Shown here: in pieces, positions 24,942 to 33,788 of the stretch
Layout of the letters: each line of letters starts with the position of its first letter
Position numbering within the stretch: position 1 is the first letter of the stretch
Source: JBBQVS01 sp038211295
GTDB lineage: Bacteria; Chloroflexota; Ktedonobacteria; Ktedonobacterales; Ktedonobacteraceae
DNA length: 61,375 bases
Reading direction: 5' to 3'
Assembly: GCA_038211295.1 (NCBI GenBank)
Contig: JBBQVS010000015.1
Location: 1-61,375 of the forward strand
Translations under genes and position numbers: made by a program
Notes under the pieces: model-generated
Told to the model about the DNA's origin: nothing
Seen by the model: the letters and a program-made list of their open reading frames with translations, nothing else
Database searches by the model: none

Positions 24942-25970
24942 CTAGTTTAGGGTGTTTTTTTCGTTTGAAGAGATGGCATGGGTCTCAACCTTTGGAAGCG
25001 CAGTGGGGCTGACAGTTCGTACCACGTAGGTTGTTTTGCCCTGAGACTCGTGATAGGTACGCATGAGTAACTCCGCCAGCAGACCTACCATAATAGACTG
25101 CAAGCCAAAACCAATACCGAGCAAAGAGATAGGCAAAAGTGGACTGCGGTGTATGCGGTACTTAACTGGCGAAGCAAGTTTGCTACCAATCATTGGTGTT
25201 GCGATTACAGTACCTAAGAACAGGGAAGCGAGTCCGGGGATACCAAACGCGTATGATGGTTTTGTGCCATAACTGCCCAGGAACTTCAATGTAATCAGGT
25301 CGAGTACAACACGTACAGTGCGTGAAATGCCATACTTTGATTTGCCAAACTGACGCGCATGATGTGAAACCGCAAGTTCTGTGATGGCGGCACCACCAAG
25401 CGCGGCATACGCAGGAATGAAGCGGTGCATTTCACCATATAGACGGACATGCTCGAAGACTTCACGACGGTACGCCTTGAGTGTGCAACCATAATCGTGC
25501 AAGTGTACCCCTGTAACCTTAGAGATAAGTGAATTAGCAATCAGTGACGGCAGCTTGCGGCTGATCTGGGCATCTTGACGGTTTTTACGCCAGCCACTTA
25601 CAACATCATAGCCTTCTTCCAGCTTCGCGATCAATCGAGGAATGTCGATAGGATCGTTCTGGAGATCGCCGTCCATGAACACGAGAACTTCGCCCTTACT
25701 GTGTGCAACACCAGCCGCGATTGCAGCTGTCTGTCCGAAGTTACGGCGGAAGCGCACGATGCAAACGTTAGGATCACTCTCTGCGAGGCGGCTCAGTTGT
25801 GGGAAAGTCCCGTCACGGCTACCATCATCAACATAAACGATTTCATAGGAGTACGACTGCTTTTCTAAAACCTTGCTGATGCTTTTATGAAGAGGCTGAA
25901 TGCTCTCCTCTTCGTTATACACTGGCACAATGACTGATAAGTATTTTGCGTTATCCACGTGAGTTTCCAA
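24942..25970 (-). CDS. GT2 polyprenyl-phosphate glycosyltransferase (DPM1/GtrB-like)
   Basis: A 342-residue enzyme. The GT2 domain (about 10-235) has VPVYNEEESI, IVYVDDGSRDGT with the metal-binding acidic motif, and FMDGDLQNDP. Two membrane helices follow (about 240-265 and 275-300). This layout is that of dolichol/undecaprenyl-phosphate hexosyltransferases, which load a sugar on the lipid carrier for GT-C enzymes, and such a GT-C gene closes the same block (14929-18288). Start is uncertain: the TTG at 25970 has no clear Shine-Dalgarno, whereas a GTG at 25958 has GGAA six bases upstream. It is the first gene of the minus-strand block. Confidence 0.88.
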   Translation of the reverse strand: METHVDNAKYLSVIVPVYNEEESIQPLHKSISKVLEKQSYSYEIVYVDDGSRDGTFPQLSRLAESDPNVCIVRFRRNFGQTAAIAAGVAHSKGEVLVFMDGDLQNDPIDIPRLIAKLEEGYDVVSGWRKNRQDAQISRKLPSLIANSLISKVTGVHLHDYGCTLKAYRREVFEHVRLYGEMHRFIPAYAALGGAAITELAVSHHARQFGKSKYGISRTVRVVLDLITLKFLGSYGTKPSYAFGIPGLASLFLGTVIATPMIGSKLASPVKYRIHRSPLLPISLLGIGFGLQSIMVGLLAELLMRTYHESQGKTTYVVRTVSPTALPKVETHAISSNEKNTLN

Positions 25971-26645
25971 CTTTCTTTTTTACATTTTGATTACTGTCTA
26001 TGACGTAAGAATACCAGAGCCGGCGAGAATGCTGCTAAAGGTCATGACAATTGTCCTATATACAGCAATCAGTAAGTGGAACGTTTCGGGTAAATCATCA
26101 CGGCGGCGTGTGATATCACGTATACGTTAGGGATGCGTCCTTTTTGCAACTCCATCAGTGGAGGTACGTCTCTGTGCTTCTCTGTTACAACGAATGATAC
26201 CATCGGGACTATGCGCTGTAAGTAGCAGAACAGTTAAGGTTTGGTTATAGATTGTTTGAAAAGGTTATGGATTGCCCATACGTTTAGCTATGAGTTGCCA
26301 GATGTGTATAGGAATATTCAATTTTGTGCTGGTTCTTTTGGGCTATTTTTCAATCAATTTGCACTTATACTATTTCAATTATGACAATATGTGTAGAGAA
26401 AGCTATTGTGAATTGCGGATTGTGAAAATCACACCGTGTTGCGTACAACTCAACCCAATTGTAACTGAAGAGTTGCTGAATTCACCTATGCAACGCACGC
26501 ATTTCTGCTACACTAGTTTACATGTCAATATATCGAAGCAGCACTCGACTTGCGCTGCCAATCATCTGTTCTATATAGAAGGTTGCAAACATTGTGACCA
26601 TAAAGAAGCTGCATCACAAGGATGTGGCAAGTGAGGTTTCTTATT
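25971..26645. other. Divergent intergenic region of 675 bp
   Basis: I see no gene here. It must hold promoters for the minus-strand glycan block and the plus-strand surface protein. Two overlapping 10-bp palindromes, GTGATATCAC (26110-26119) and ACGTATACGT (26118-26127), stand next to a small ATCAC/GTGAT inverted repeat and could form an operator. The right half (26230-26520) is AT-rich; short open frames there resemble nothing. Confidence 0.45.
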
Positions 26646-29600
26646 ATGCATGACTCTCCGCGCCCACGCTTTCGTTTTGACGCGAGGCGTATCGCTGTAC
26701 TTCTAGATAAGCAGCGTGTTCCATTATGGCAGCGTGTTCTCCTGTTCACACTTGTTCTTGCTATTCCGCTCATCGCATTAGGGGTAGTCTTTCTTGCTCC
26801 ACATCAACGCGCAAAAGCCGACGTGACCGGAGTTGCGAATGATAATCTACGCACCGGTTGGTATGGCGATCAGGCCAACCTCTCGCCATCTCAGGTGACA
26901 AGCACCAGTTTTGGGCAATTGTTCAGCACCTCCATCGATGGTCAGGTATACGCACAGCCGCTCGTTTCACAGGGGACACTCCTTGTTGTAACCGAGACGA
27001 ACCGCGTCTATGGACTGGATGCCACAACAGGGGCGCAGAAATGGACGCGCAGTGATCTGGGCATCCCATTTAATCCAATTGATGTAAGCTGTGGCGACAT
27101 CTCCCCTGCCGTCGGTATCACCAGCACACCTGTGATCGATCCAGCAACAAATATCGCGTACTTTACCTCAAAGACATATACGGCGGGTGCTGCGGCGTAC
27201 TATATGTATGCGATTAATGTCGCAACGGGACAGAATATAACAGGCTTTCCCGTACAGATACAGGGGAATGCCGCGAACGATGCAACGCATGTCTTCACGC
27301 CAACAACGCAGTTGCAGCGTCCTGGACTCCTATTACTCAATGGTGTTGTTTATGCTGCGTTCGGTGGTCACTGTGATCGCAAGCCATTTGAAGGCTGGGT
27401 TATTGGTGTTTCGACAGTTGGCAAGATCACAACTCTGTGGTCTGATGAGGCAGGCGTTGCACAAAACACGTATCCAAGTGGTGGTATCTGGCAATCGGGT
27501 GGTGGCCTGGTATCAGATGGCCCAAATCAAATCATTTTCGCATCGGGCAATGGCCTTCCACCCAGCACATCACCGGGTAAGGCTGGAGCAACCACACTTG
27601 GTCAGTCGGTTGGTCGTCTGACGGTGCAAGCGGATGGTTCGTTAAAGGCAACAGACTTTTTCTCACCCTACGATGCCAATTTTCTTAACCAGTCCGACTC
27701 CGATCTTGGTTCAGGTTCGCCTGTTGGCCTGCCCCCGCAATACTTTGGGACAAAGAACTACCCGCGGCTCATGCTAGAAGTAGGCAAACAGGGCAATCTG
27801 TACGTTATGAATGCTGACAATTTAGGTGGTAGTGGTCAGGGAGCAAATGGTACAAACAATGTGATTAACACTGTTGGGGGTCTGGGTGGTATCTGGGGTA
27901 AGCCCGCCATCTGGCCCGGAGATGGTGGCTACGTTTACGTTTCCAGTGCTCAAGGTGGTGGCGCAACAGGTAGGCTCAAAGCCTACAAATATGGGCTTGA
28001 TGGCAATGGTAATCCTACATTCAGTGCTGCTGGCACATCAAGCGATCTTTTCGGCTTTGGCTCTAGTTCACCTGTTATAACGTCCTCCGGCACAGTATCA
28101 GGCTCCTCGGTTCTCTGGGTGGTCTGGGCGACAGATGGTACAGGAACAAATGCACAGTTGCGTGCGTATAACCCAGTGCCAGTTAACGGTACGCTGCAAA
28201 TGCTACAAAGCTGGCCTATTGGCACATCTTCCAAGTTCAATAGTCCTGGCGTGTCTAATGGCAAGGTGTACGTTGGTACACGCGATGGACATATCCTCGG
28301 CTTTGGCTCACCTATTGCGGCCCCATTGAGTGGCAATGCGCTGGGCTTCCCTTCTACGATCATCGGCCAGAAATCAACTCTCAACGCGACGCTAACCGCG
28401 AATGTTGCAGAAACTGTTACGGCGATCACGGCTACAGGTGCTGGCTTTTCAGTTGGAACAACAACGCCCGCGCTTCCCGCAACACTAGCAGCAGGTACTA
28501 CAATTACTGTACCAGTAACATTCACGCCTACTGGAAAGCCGGGGTTGTATTCTGGAACACTCAGTGCAAGTACGTCAGTAGGAATCGCGAACTTCAGTAT
28601 GTCAGGTACGGCGCAATCGGCGAGCGCATCAATTAACGTGGATCCGCCGACATTCAGCTTTGGTGGCGTTGCAATTGGTGGTGGGTCTGCATCTACAAAC
28701 GTCACATTCAGCAATACGGGTGCTCAATCACTCACAGTCAATAGTGTGACATCGCCTGCCGCGCCATTCTCAGTAAGTGGTGCTCCAGCTAGTGGCGCGA
28801 CAATTGCACCTAATGCAAGTGTTACTGTAACCATAACCTTTGCTCCAACAACAGTGGGCGCGTTTACAGATAACCTTACCCTGAATACCTCTGCTGGGCC
28901 ATCGGTTGTACAGCTATCAGGTAATGGAGGACAGCCACCCAAACTACAAATCTCGCCGATGAATACCGAGTTGGGCAATGTCTCAGTCGGAGCAACAGCA
29001 GTGACAACCTTCACAATTACAAATGCTGGCGGTGTAGACTTGACCATTACTAAGTCGAAGCCCCCCGCATCAGGCGTTGGTTTCTCCGCGTATACGACGC
29101 TTGCGGAAGGGACTACAATTGGAGCAGGCAAGTCGGTTACGGAAACCGTACTCTTTCAACCAAAGTCTACCGGCGTAATCTCTGATGCCTGGATTATCAA
29201 TAGTAATGATCCAACAGGACAGTTACAACAGGTCAACTTTGCTGGTACTGCCGTGGCTGCGGTTCCTGCGGCAAACATTCCTCTGCCATCCGTGTATGCC
29301 ACAAACAACAGTGTGTTACAGCCAGCCACAGGAACAATGACGCTTACCGCGACCATCTCGCTGAGTGCGCCAAGTAGTTCTCCAGTTAGCATTACCTACG
29401 CAACAAAGGACTCAACAGCGACTGTTGCGAGCGGCGCGTATGTTGCGATACCAGCAACGAAGCTCACGTTTACTCCTGGTCAGATCACACAGACAATACC
29501 GATTACAGTTAATGGAAATGCGTCGCACAGCAATGTAGGTCAGTTCAGGCTTATGCTCTCCAACCCTGTAGGGGCTGTACTCGCGACACCATTCGCGCGA

Positions 29601-30686
29601 GAGTACATTGTATCACCAACTCCTGTTCCACCTGCTTATACTATCGCGGTAGGTGATGTGCAGATCAAAGCTTCGGCAACGAGCAATGTCACAGCGAACT
29701 TTCCGGTTTCGTTGAGTAGCACTCCCGCTCCCGGTGATACAGTGACCGTATCGGTTGCCACAGGCGACGGAACAGCCACGGTTGCGAATGGCGATTATGT
29801 GGGAGTTCCAGCTACAACGCTTACTTTTACGAGTCTTACAGGCTCGACGCAGAATGTCGCGGTCACAGTCAATAAAGTTGCGGCGGGTACACTGAACAAG
29901 GCGTTTTTCTTGAACATGACGAATGCATCAGCGAATGCTGGTATCGTTCACCCGCAGGGCATGGCAACGATTGTCAATGGAGGCGGCCCGGCCCAATCTT
30001 CCGTCTATGCTGACGACATTAACATCGTACCGCCTGTGACAGGCACAACCACAGCAACCTTTACGGTTCAGTTGGGAACTGTAAGTGCCTCAACAGTAAC
30101 GGTACAGTACGCGACACATGATAGCTCCGCGACTGTTGCAAACAATGACTATGTGGCGACCAGCGGCACACTTACCTTTGCTCCCGGTCAACTCACAAAA
30201 ACGGTTACAGTTACGGTCAATGCCAATGCCGCAGGGGGTGCCGCAAAATACTTCTACCTGAACCTCTCACGGGCGACAGGTGCAGTAATTTATGATGTAT
30301 CGAGCCGCTGTAATCTAGCAGGTAATGTCGGTGGCTATTATGCCTATGTGGAGAACGAGTCGGTGATACAAAACAGTTCCGCCAATGCGCTGGTGCTGGT
30401 TCCTGTTTCGCTCTCCTCAACCGTACCATCAGGGCAGACGGTAACATTGACAGTAAGCACAACCGATGGCACGGCGGTCTCAACCGCAAATGGCGATTAT
30501 ACCGCTATCCCTGCGACAATCCTGACGTTCGCTGAAGGTCAGCAAACCATGCTAGTGCCGATCTATATCAACCCGAACACAGCGGTGAACGCGAACAAGA
30601 CATTCACCCTGAACATCACCAACAAATCGTCAAATACGACGGTGGTTAGCGCAACCGCGACTATCACCATCGTAAGCCATTCATAA
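26646..30686 (+). CDS. Large surface protein: PQQ-type propeller, ASH-like and Calx-beta repeats
   Basis: This 1346-residue protein has a short basic cytoplasmic tail and one membrane helix or uncleaved signal (about 30-52). Residues about 65-560 form a PQQ/YVTN-like beta-propeller (LYVMNADN, VYGLDATTGAQKW, KVYVGTRDGHILGF). Two or three choice-of-anchor-D/ASH-type domains follow (about 570-870; FSFGGVAIGG, ELGNVSVGATAVTTFTITN), then four Calx-beta-like repeats, each with a variant of DGTATVANGDY-PATTLTF. No sortase or S-layer anchor is visible, so it is probably held by the N-terminal helix. A GTGAGG lies nine bases before the ATG at 26646. It stands alone on the plus strand between minus-strand glycan genes and ends in a strong shared terminator. 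Adhesion or matrix roles are plausible but unproven. Confidence 0.82.
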   Translation: MHDSPRPRFRFDARRIAVLLDKQRVPLWQRVLLFTLVLAIPLIALGVVFLAPHQRAKADVTGVANDNLRTGWYGDQANLSPSQVTSTSFGQLFSTSIDGQVYAQPLVSQGTLLVVTETNRVYGLDATTGAQKWTRSDLGIPFNPIDVSCGDISPAVGITSTPVIDPATNIAYFTSKTYTAGAAAYYMYAINVATGQNITGFPVQIQGNAANDATHVFTPTTQLQRPGLLLLNGVVYAAFGGHCDRKPFEGWVIGVSTVGKITTLWSDEAGVAQNTYPSGGIWQSGGGLVSDGPNQIIFASGNGLPPSTSPGKAGATTLGQSVGRLTVQADGSLKATDFFSPYDANFLNQSDSDLGSGSPVGLPPQYFGTKNYPRLMLEVGKQGNLYVMNADNLGGSGQGANGTNNVINTVGGLGGIWGKPAIWPGDGGYVYVSSAQGGGATGRLKAYKYGLDGNGNPTFSAAGTSSDLFGFGSSSPVITSSGTVSGSSVLWVVWATDGTGTNAQLRAYNPVPVNGTLQMLQSWPIGTSSKFNSPGVSNGKVYVGTRDGHILGFGSPIAAPLSGNALGFPSTIIGQKSTLNATLTANVAETVTAITATGAGFSVGTTTPALPATLAAGTTITVPVTFTPTGKPGLYSGTLSASTSVGIANFSMSGTAQSASASINVDPPTFSFGGVAIGGGSASTNVTFSNTGAQSLTVNSVTSPAAPFSVSGAPASGATIAPNASVTVTITFAPTTVGAFTDNLTLNTSAGPSVVQLSGNGGQPPKLQISPMNTELGNVSVGATAVTTFTITNAGGVDLTITKSKPPASGVGFSAYTTLAEGTTIGAGKSVTETVLFQPKSTGVISDAWIINSNDPTGQLQQVNFAGTAVAAVPAANIPLPSVYATNNSVLQPATGTMTLTATISLSAPSSSPVSITYATKDSTATVASGAYVAIPATKLTFTPGQITQTIPITVNGNASHSNVGQFRLMLSNPVGAVLATPFAREYIVSPTPVPPAYTIAVGDVQIKASATSNVTANFPVSLSSTPAPGDTVTVSVATGDGTATVANGDYVGVPATTLTFTSLTGSTQNVAVTVNKVAAGTLNKAFFLNMTNASANAGIVHPQGMATIVNGGGPAQSSVYADDINIVPPVTGTTTATFTVQLGTVSASTVTVQYATHDSSATVANNDYVATSGTLTFAPGQLTKTVTVTVNANAAGGAAKYFYLNLSRATGAVIYDVSSRCNLAGNVGGYYAYVENESVIQNSSANALVLVPVSLSSTVPSGQTVTLTVSTTDGTAVSTANGDYTAIPATILTFAEGQQTMLVPIYINPNTAVNANKTFTLNITNKSSNTTVVSATATITIVSHS

Positions 30687-30704
30687 AGGAGAGATATAAA
30701 AAAG

Positions 30705-30746
30705 TAAAGAGGCCAGTTCTTTGGAAACGAAGAACTGGCCTCTTTA
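30705..30746. terminator. Bidirectional terminator between convergent genes
   Basis: Perfect 17-base arms (30705-30721 and 30730-30746, containing GAGGCCAGTTC and its complement) enclose an 8-nt loop. The arms end in AAA/TTT, so U-rich ends occur in both directions. It lies 19 bases past each stop codon. Confidence 0.88.
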
Positions 30747-30765
30747 TCTCACGCAAGGTGCTGGC

Positions 30766-31836
30766 TTAGGCAGTAGGGTGTGCCTTCCAATACGCTTTAC
30801 ACGCGGTAATACCCTGTCGAACACCCTGCTGTATCGCGCTACTATTCATGGGAGTGAAACTTCCCGGCCCAAAGCTTGAGTCGTCCCAACCGTAGAAAGC
30901 GAGACCTGACGCGCCATGCTCACAAAAACTTTTGCTCTGCGTCGCGAGATTTTGAGCAGTTGGCGTGACATAATAGTTGTCGGTTCCTCTGATAATTCCT
31001 CCGAATGCCTGTGTAATACCAATGATTGGTTCTTTTTTGTTGTCCCAGCCACGTTTTTTCAGGCTCGCAAAAATCTTAGTAAGCAATCCGTTCATTGCCC
31101 AGTTGTACTTATCGGGCGAAGCGTAGGGAGCGGCGTTATATGGGGCGCGGTTGGGCATAGAGGATGTATACAGGTAGAGACCAACATTGTCGCATCCTTG
31201 CGGACTAAAGTTTGCAGCAGTGCCGTCGTTCCAAGAGTATGTATTCCCCAGATGGATGGTTCCACCGAGTCCACAGATTGTTGGACGGTTTGGTGTGTAC
31301 TGATGAACTAATGAATGCACCTTCGCCAGTAAGGCACGTGCGCTACCGGCATCCCAGGCAACCCAATCATCAAGAACCCAATAGCCCACGACAAGGGGAT
31401 TATTTCGGACGAGTTGTAAATGCCTTGTTATGTCGGCTAAAAACGCTTTTTCATTCGCTAGATACGCATATTTGTCGCGCCCACAAAAGCGTTGCCCTTG
31501 TGGGGGTTTTATCACAGACCAGGTGCGATGGCACTCGTAGTAGTAAAGATCACTGGCAAGATAGCCATCTATGACTTTCATATGTGATGCTAAGAGTTTT
31601 TTCCCTAGAAGACTACTGGGAGTAGGTGGATTGTTGTATGCGATTGACGCCTGCACACCATTGCTTGCAGCGTTTTCCGCTCGTGCCGGACTATCTACCG
31701 CAAAACCACCAATGAAATGACTCTTTTCTGGGGCATTTGTGGCACGTAAATTGGGTTGAAACACAGTGCTTATGACCAGACCAAGAACAATTAAGACAGA
31801 GACAACCGTCACTATCAGAAAGACTTTTTGCTTCAA
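30766..31836 (-). CDS. Secreted or anchored protein with glycoside-hydrolase-like fold
   Basis: A 356-residue protein with one N-terminal membrane helix (about 4-24) and an extracytoplasmic domain. The domain resembles a TIM-barrel glycoside hydrolase in overall pattern (GYWVLDDWVAW, RPTICGLGG, DNVGLYLYTSS, GASGLAFYGWDDSSFG), with repeated acidic residues at strand ends, but I cannot assign a family. Six Cys are present outside the membrane. The frame is open to a GTG at 31956, but the TTG at 31836 has a perfect GGAGG six bases upstream (31843-31847) and gives a compact MKQKVFLIV start before the helix, so I place the start there. It converges on the large surface protein. Confidence 0.68.
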   Translation of the reverse strand: MKQKVFLIVTVVSVLIVLGLVISTVFQPNLRATNAPEKSHFIGGFAVDSPARAENAASNGVQASIAYNNPPTPSSLLGKKLLASHMKVIDGYLASDLYYYECHRTWSVIKPPQGQRFCGRDKYAYLANEKAFLADITRHLQLVRNNPLVVGYWVLDDWVAWDAGSARALLAKVHSLVHQYTPNRPTICGLGGTIHLGNTYSWNDGTAANFSPQGCDNVGLYLYTSSMPNRAPYNAAPYASPDKYNWAMNGLLTKIFASLKKRGWDNKKEPIIGITQAFGGIIRGTDNYYVTPTAQNLATQSKSFCEHGASGLAFYGWDDSSFGPGSFTPMNSSAIQQGVRQGITACKAYWKAHPTA

Positions 31837-31957
31837 GACATGCCTCCAAAGTGTGGCACAAGAACGTTTTTTCGTACCAGCCGATTTCTTAACGTGAAAA
31901 GTATAGTTAATTCTCTTTTGAGTATACTCATGCGTAAAAAAGATAGAGGAACGCACA

Positions 31958-31980
31958 AGGGCGTACTGAGGTTACGCCCT
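31958..31980 (-). terminator. Hairpin between deacetylase and GH-like genes
   Basis: AGGGCGTA (31958-31965) and TACGCCCT (31973-31980) form an 8-bp GC-rich stem with a 7-nt loop, 32 bases past the deacetylase stop. No T-run. It probably closes the main exopolysaccharide operon. Confidence 0.55.
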
Positions 31981-32012
31981 CATGGAAAATCTTGTTCTTG
32001 TTAAACAGGAGA

Positions 32013-32756
32013 TTAGGAGACACTTACAGAGGTTTTTTCTCGTGATACGCCAAAAAGCTTGGGCAGAAATTCGTGAGCCGTTGAAAGATTGTTCAAATAC
32101 TCTTTATGAAGAAAGTTTTCTAGTTTTTCTTTCGCGCTCTCGCCATCTTGCACCCACCAGATGGGATGAGTAAGAAGTTGCAACGGTTTTCGTTGTGCGA
32201 ACGCTTCTGAGTCCAAGGGATGTCCAAACCGCCAGCGTCCTGTAGAGTCGCTTATGTATGCAACATCTTTACTGAACATATGCTCATAGACGCGGCGGAA
32301 CTGCTCAAATTGTCGTAAAGGCATTCGTGCAAGATCAATTGGGCTATGTATACTGGCAATACAGGGTGTAGCATAGGGATAAAATTTGATGAACGAGTCA
32401 ATTTCTGCGAGCGACTTCGCGCAATCGTCTCCATAGATAGTCAGGTCTACATGCAACGCTATCATATGGCCTAGCTCGTGTAGTTGCGCGATTATCTGGC
32501 TGTTGGGATTACTGAGCGCATTATAAAACGGCGAGTGCAACGTAATAAAATAGGTTGCCTGTACACCTTGATCGTACTCTATTTGAGCAACATGTAAGGC
32601 TGGATTAAGGCTAATGTCAATATCATGTCTTAACACGACAAATGGATGCTTTGCTATCATGTGTTGTGGTATCTCGTCGAACATACAAAACGTGTAGTCT
32701 GCCTTCTTGAATGCGACGATTAAATCATTATAACCTTCTAAAGAAAATGTGTACAT
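32013..32756 (-). CDS. Polysaccharide-deacetylase-like (CE4) protein
   Basis: A 247-residue cytoplasmic-looking protein with the divergent CE4 metal-binding pattern: LRHDID (usual TFDDG position), YFITLHSPFYN, GHMIALHVD and SIHSP. The RHDxD form is typical of the variant deacetylase family found in bacterial polysaccharide loci. There is no signal peptide. It would remove N-acetyl groups from a sugar intermediate, or act on a lipid-linked precursor. GAAGGAA precedes the ATG. It lies 27 bases after the start of the neighbouring GT4 gene and is probably the last gene of the long operon. Confidence 0.75.
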   Translation of the reverse strand: MYTFSLEGYNDLIVAFKKADYTFCMFDEIPQHMIAKHPFVVLRHDIDISLNPALHVAQIEYDQGVQATYFITLHSPFYNALSNPNSQIIAQLHELGHMIALHVDLTIYGDDCAKSLAEIDSFIKFYPYATPCIASIHSPIDLARMPLRQFEQFRRVYEHMFSKDVAYISDSTGRWRFGHPLDSEAFAQRKPLQLLTHPIWWVQDGESAKEKLENFLHKEYLNNLSTAHEFLPKLFGVSREKTSVSVS

Positions 32757-32783
32757 TACTCTGTTCCTTCAACTAATTACTAT

Positions 32784-33788
32784 TTATAGTACGAGGGCTG
32801 CTCGATAGAGATGTTCCAGGCGATCTGTGAGAGCCTCACGCCCATGATGCTCAATCACCCACTGACGTGCCTGCACACCTACTTCTTGTGCCATGTCTTG
32901 CTGTTGGAAGATGCATTCCAGTTGCGCGTCAACTTCCTGTATAGTGGTCGCTTGATAGAAATAGGGCGATGTGGAATATACGTTTTCGTAGTTAAAAGAG
33001 GTAATAACAGGCTTAGCACAACTCATGGCTTGCAGTTCTGATAAGCCAAACGCGCCCAAAAATACCTGCCCAACGATAACATCCGCTTTTTGTAGTAAGT
33101 ATTGCGCCATGTCGGGCGAGACACGCGGAACAAACTCAAAGACATTGCCATAGTGTTGCTGATATGCTATGTTTTCTGTTCCCCATGCCAGCAATTTTAC
33201 ATGCACTTGTGGGTGACGTTGCGCGAACCGCGCAATACCTTGCACTGTTATGTCACAGCCCTTGATGCGGTCAAGCCGTGCGAAAAGTAAGATTGTCCAG
33301 GGACGCACTCCTCTTTCCGCTTCAGGCGCGAATTGTTCGGTGTCAATGGGGCCAGGGAAAAAACTGGCATCGGGGCGCAACGATTGCACCATCGGCAGCA
33401 GGTCTGGGGTACTACAGAGGACAGTCGCCGCTTTTTGAAACACGAGTCGCAAGATGACACGAAAGAAGGGGTGCTGTAGGCGATAGCGCACATCTGTACC
33501 ACGACAATGTACGATAAATGGAATGCGCCCCAGCAGGCCAAGTATTCCATAGCTCGCCCAGTGAATATGCGCCACATCGAAGTGAAGCGGATCAAGATTT
33601 TTGAGTATGTGCCGTAGACCAAGTAGTCGCACAGGCATCATAGCGAGTTTGATGGGCAAAGACGCAAACCCACCCCTCATGTCAGGTTGACAGACCATCG
33701 CTTTATGTCCCCGTTTGCTGAGGTCCTCCGCATACGCTGTCGCAACTTGATTGATGTCATTTATTTGCAGAATACGCATACTATTCAT
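32784..33788 (-). CDS. GT4-family glycosyltransferase
   Basis: A 334-residue GT-B enzyme, short for the family. It has HIHWASYGIL and FIVHCRGTDVRY in the acceptor domain, then ILLFARLDRIKGCDITVQGIA and QVFLGAFGLSELQAMSCAKPV in the donor domain. Its start overlaps the end of the upstream GT4 gene by eight bases; an alternative ATG lies three codons in, at 33779. Donor and acceptor unknown; its place suggests addition of one residue of the repeat unit. Confidence 0.85.
   Translation of the reverse strand: MNSMRILQINDINQVATAYAEDLSKRGHKAMVCQPDMRGGFASLPIKLAMMPVRLLGLRHILKNLDPLHFDVAHIHWASYGILGLLGRIPFIVHCRGTDVRYRLQHPFFRVILRLVFQKAATVLCSTPDLLPMVQSLRPDASFFPGPIDTEQFAPEAERGVRPWTILLFARLDRIKGCDITVQGIARFAQRHPQVHVKLLAWGTENIAYQQHYGNVFEFVPRVSPDMAQYLLQKADVIVGQVFLGAFGLSELQAMSCAKPVITSFNYENVYSTSPYFYQATTIQEVDAQLECIFQQQDMAQEVGVQARQWVIEHHGREALTDRLEHLYRAALVL

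Noticed and set aside
26272..26634. 120-codon open frame before the large surface-protein gene
   Set aside because: AT-rich, cysteine-heavy, no homology by eye and no ribosome-binding site.
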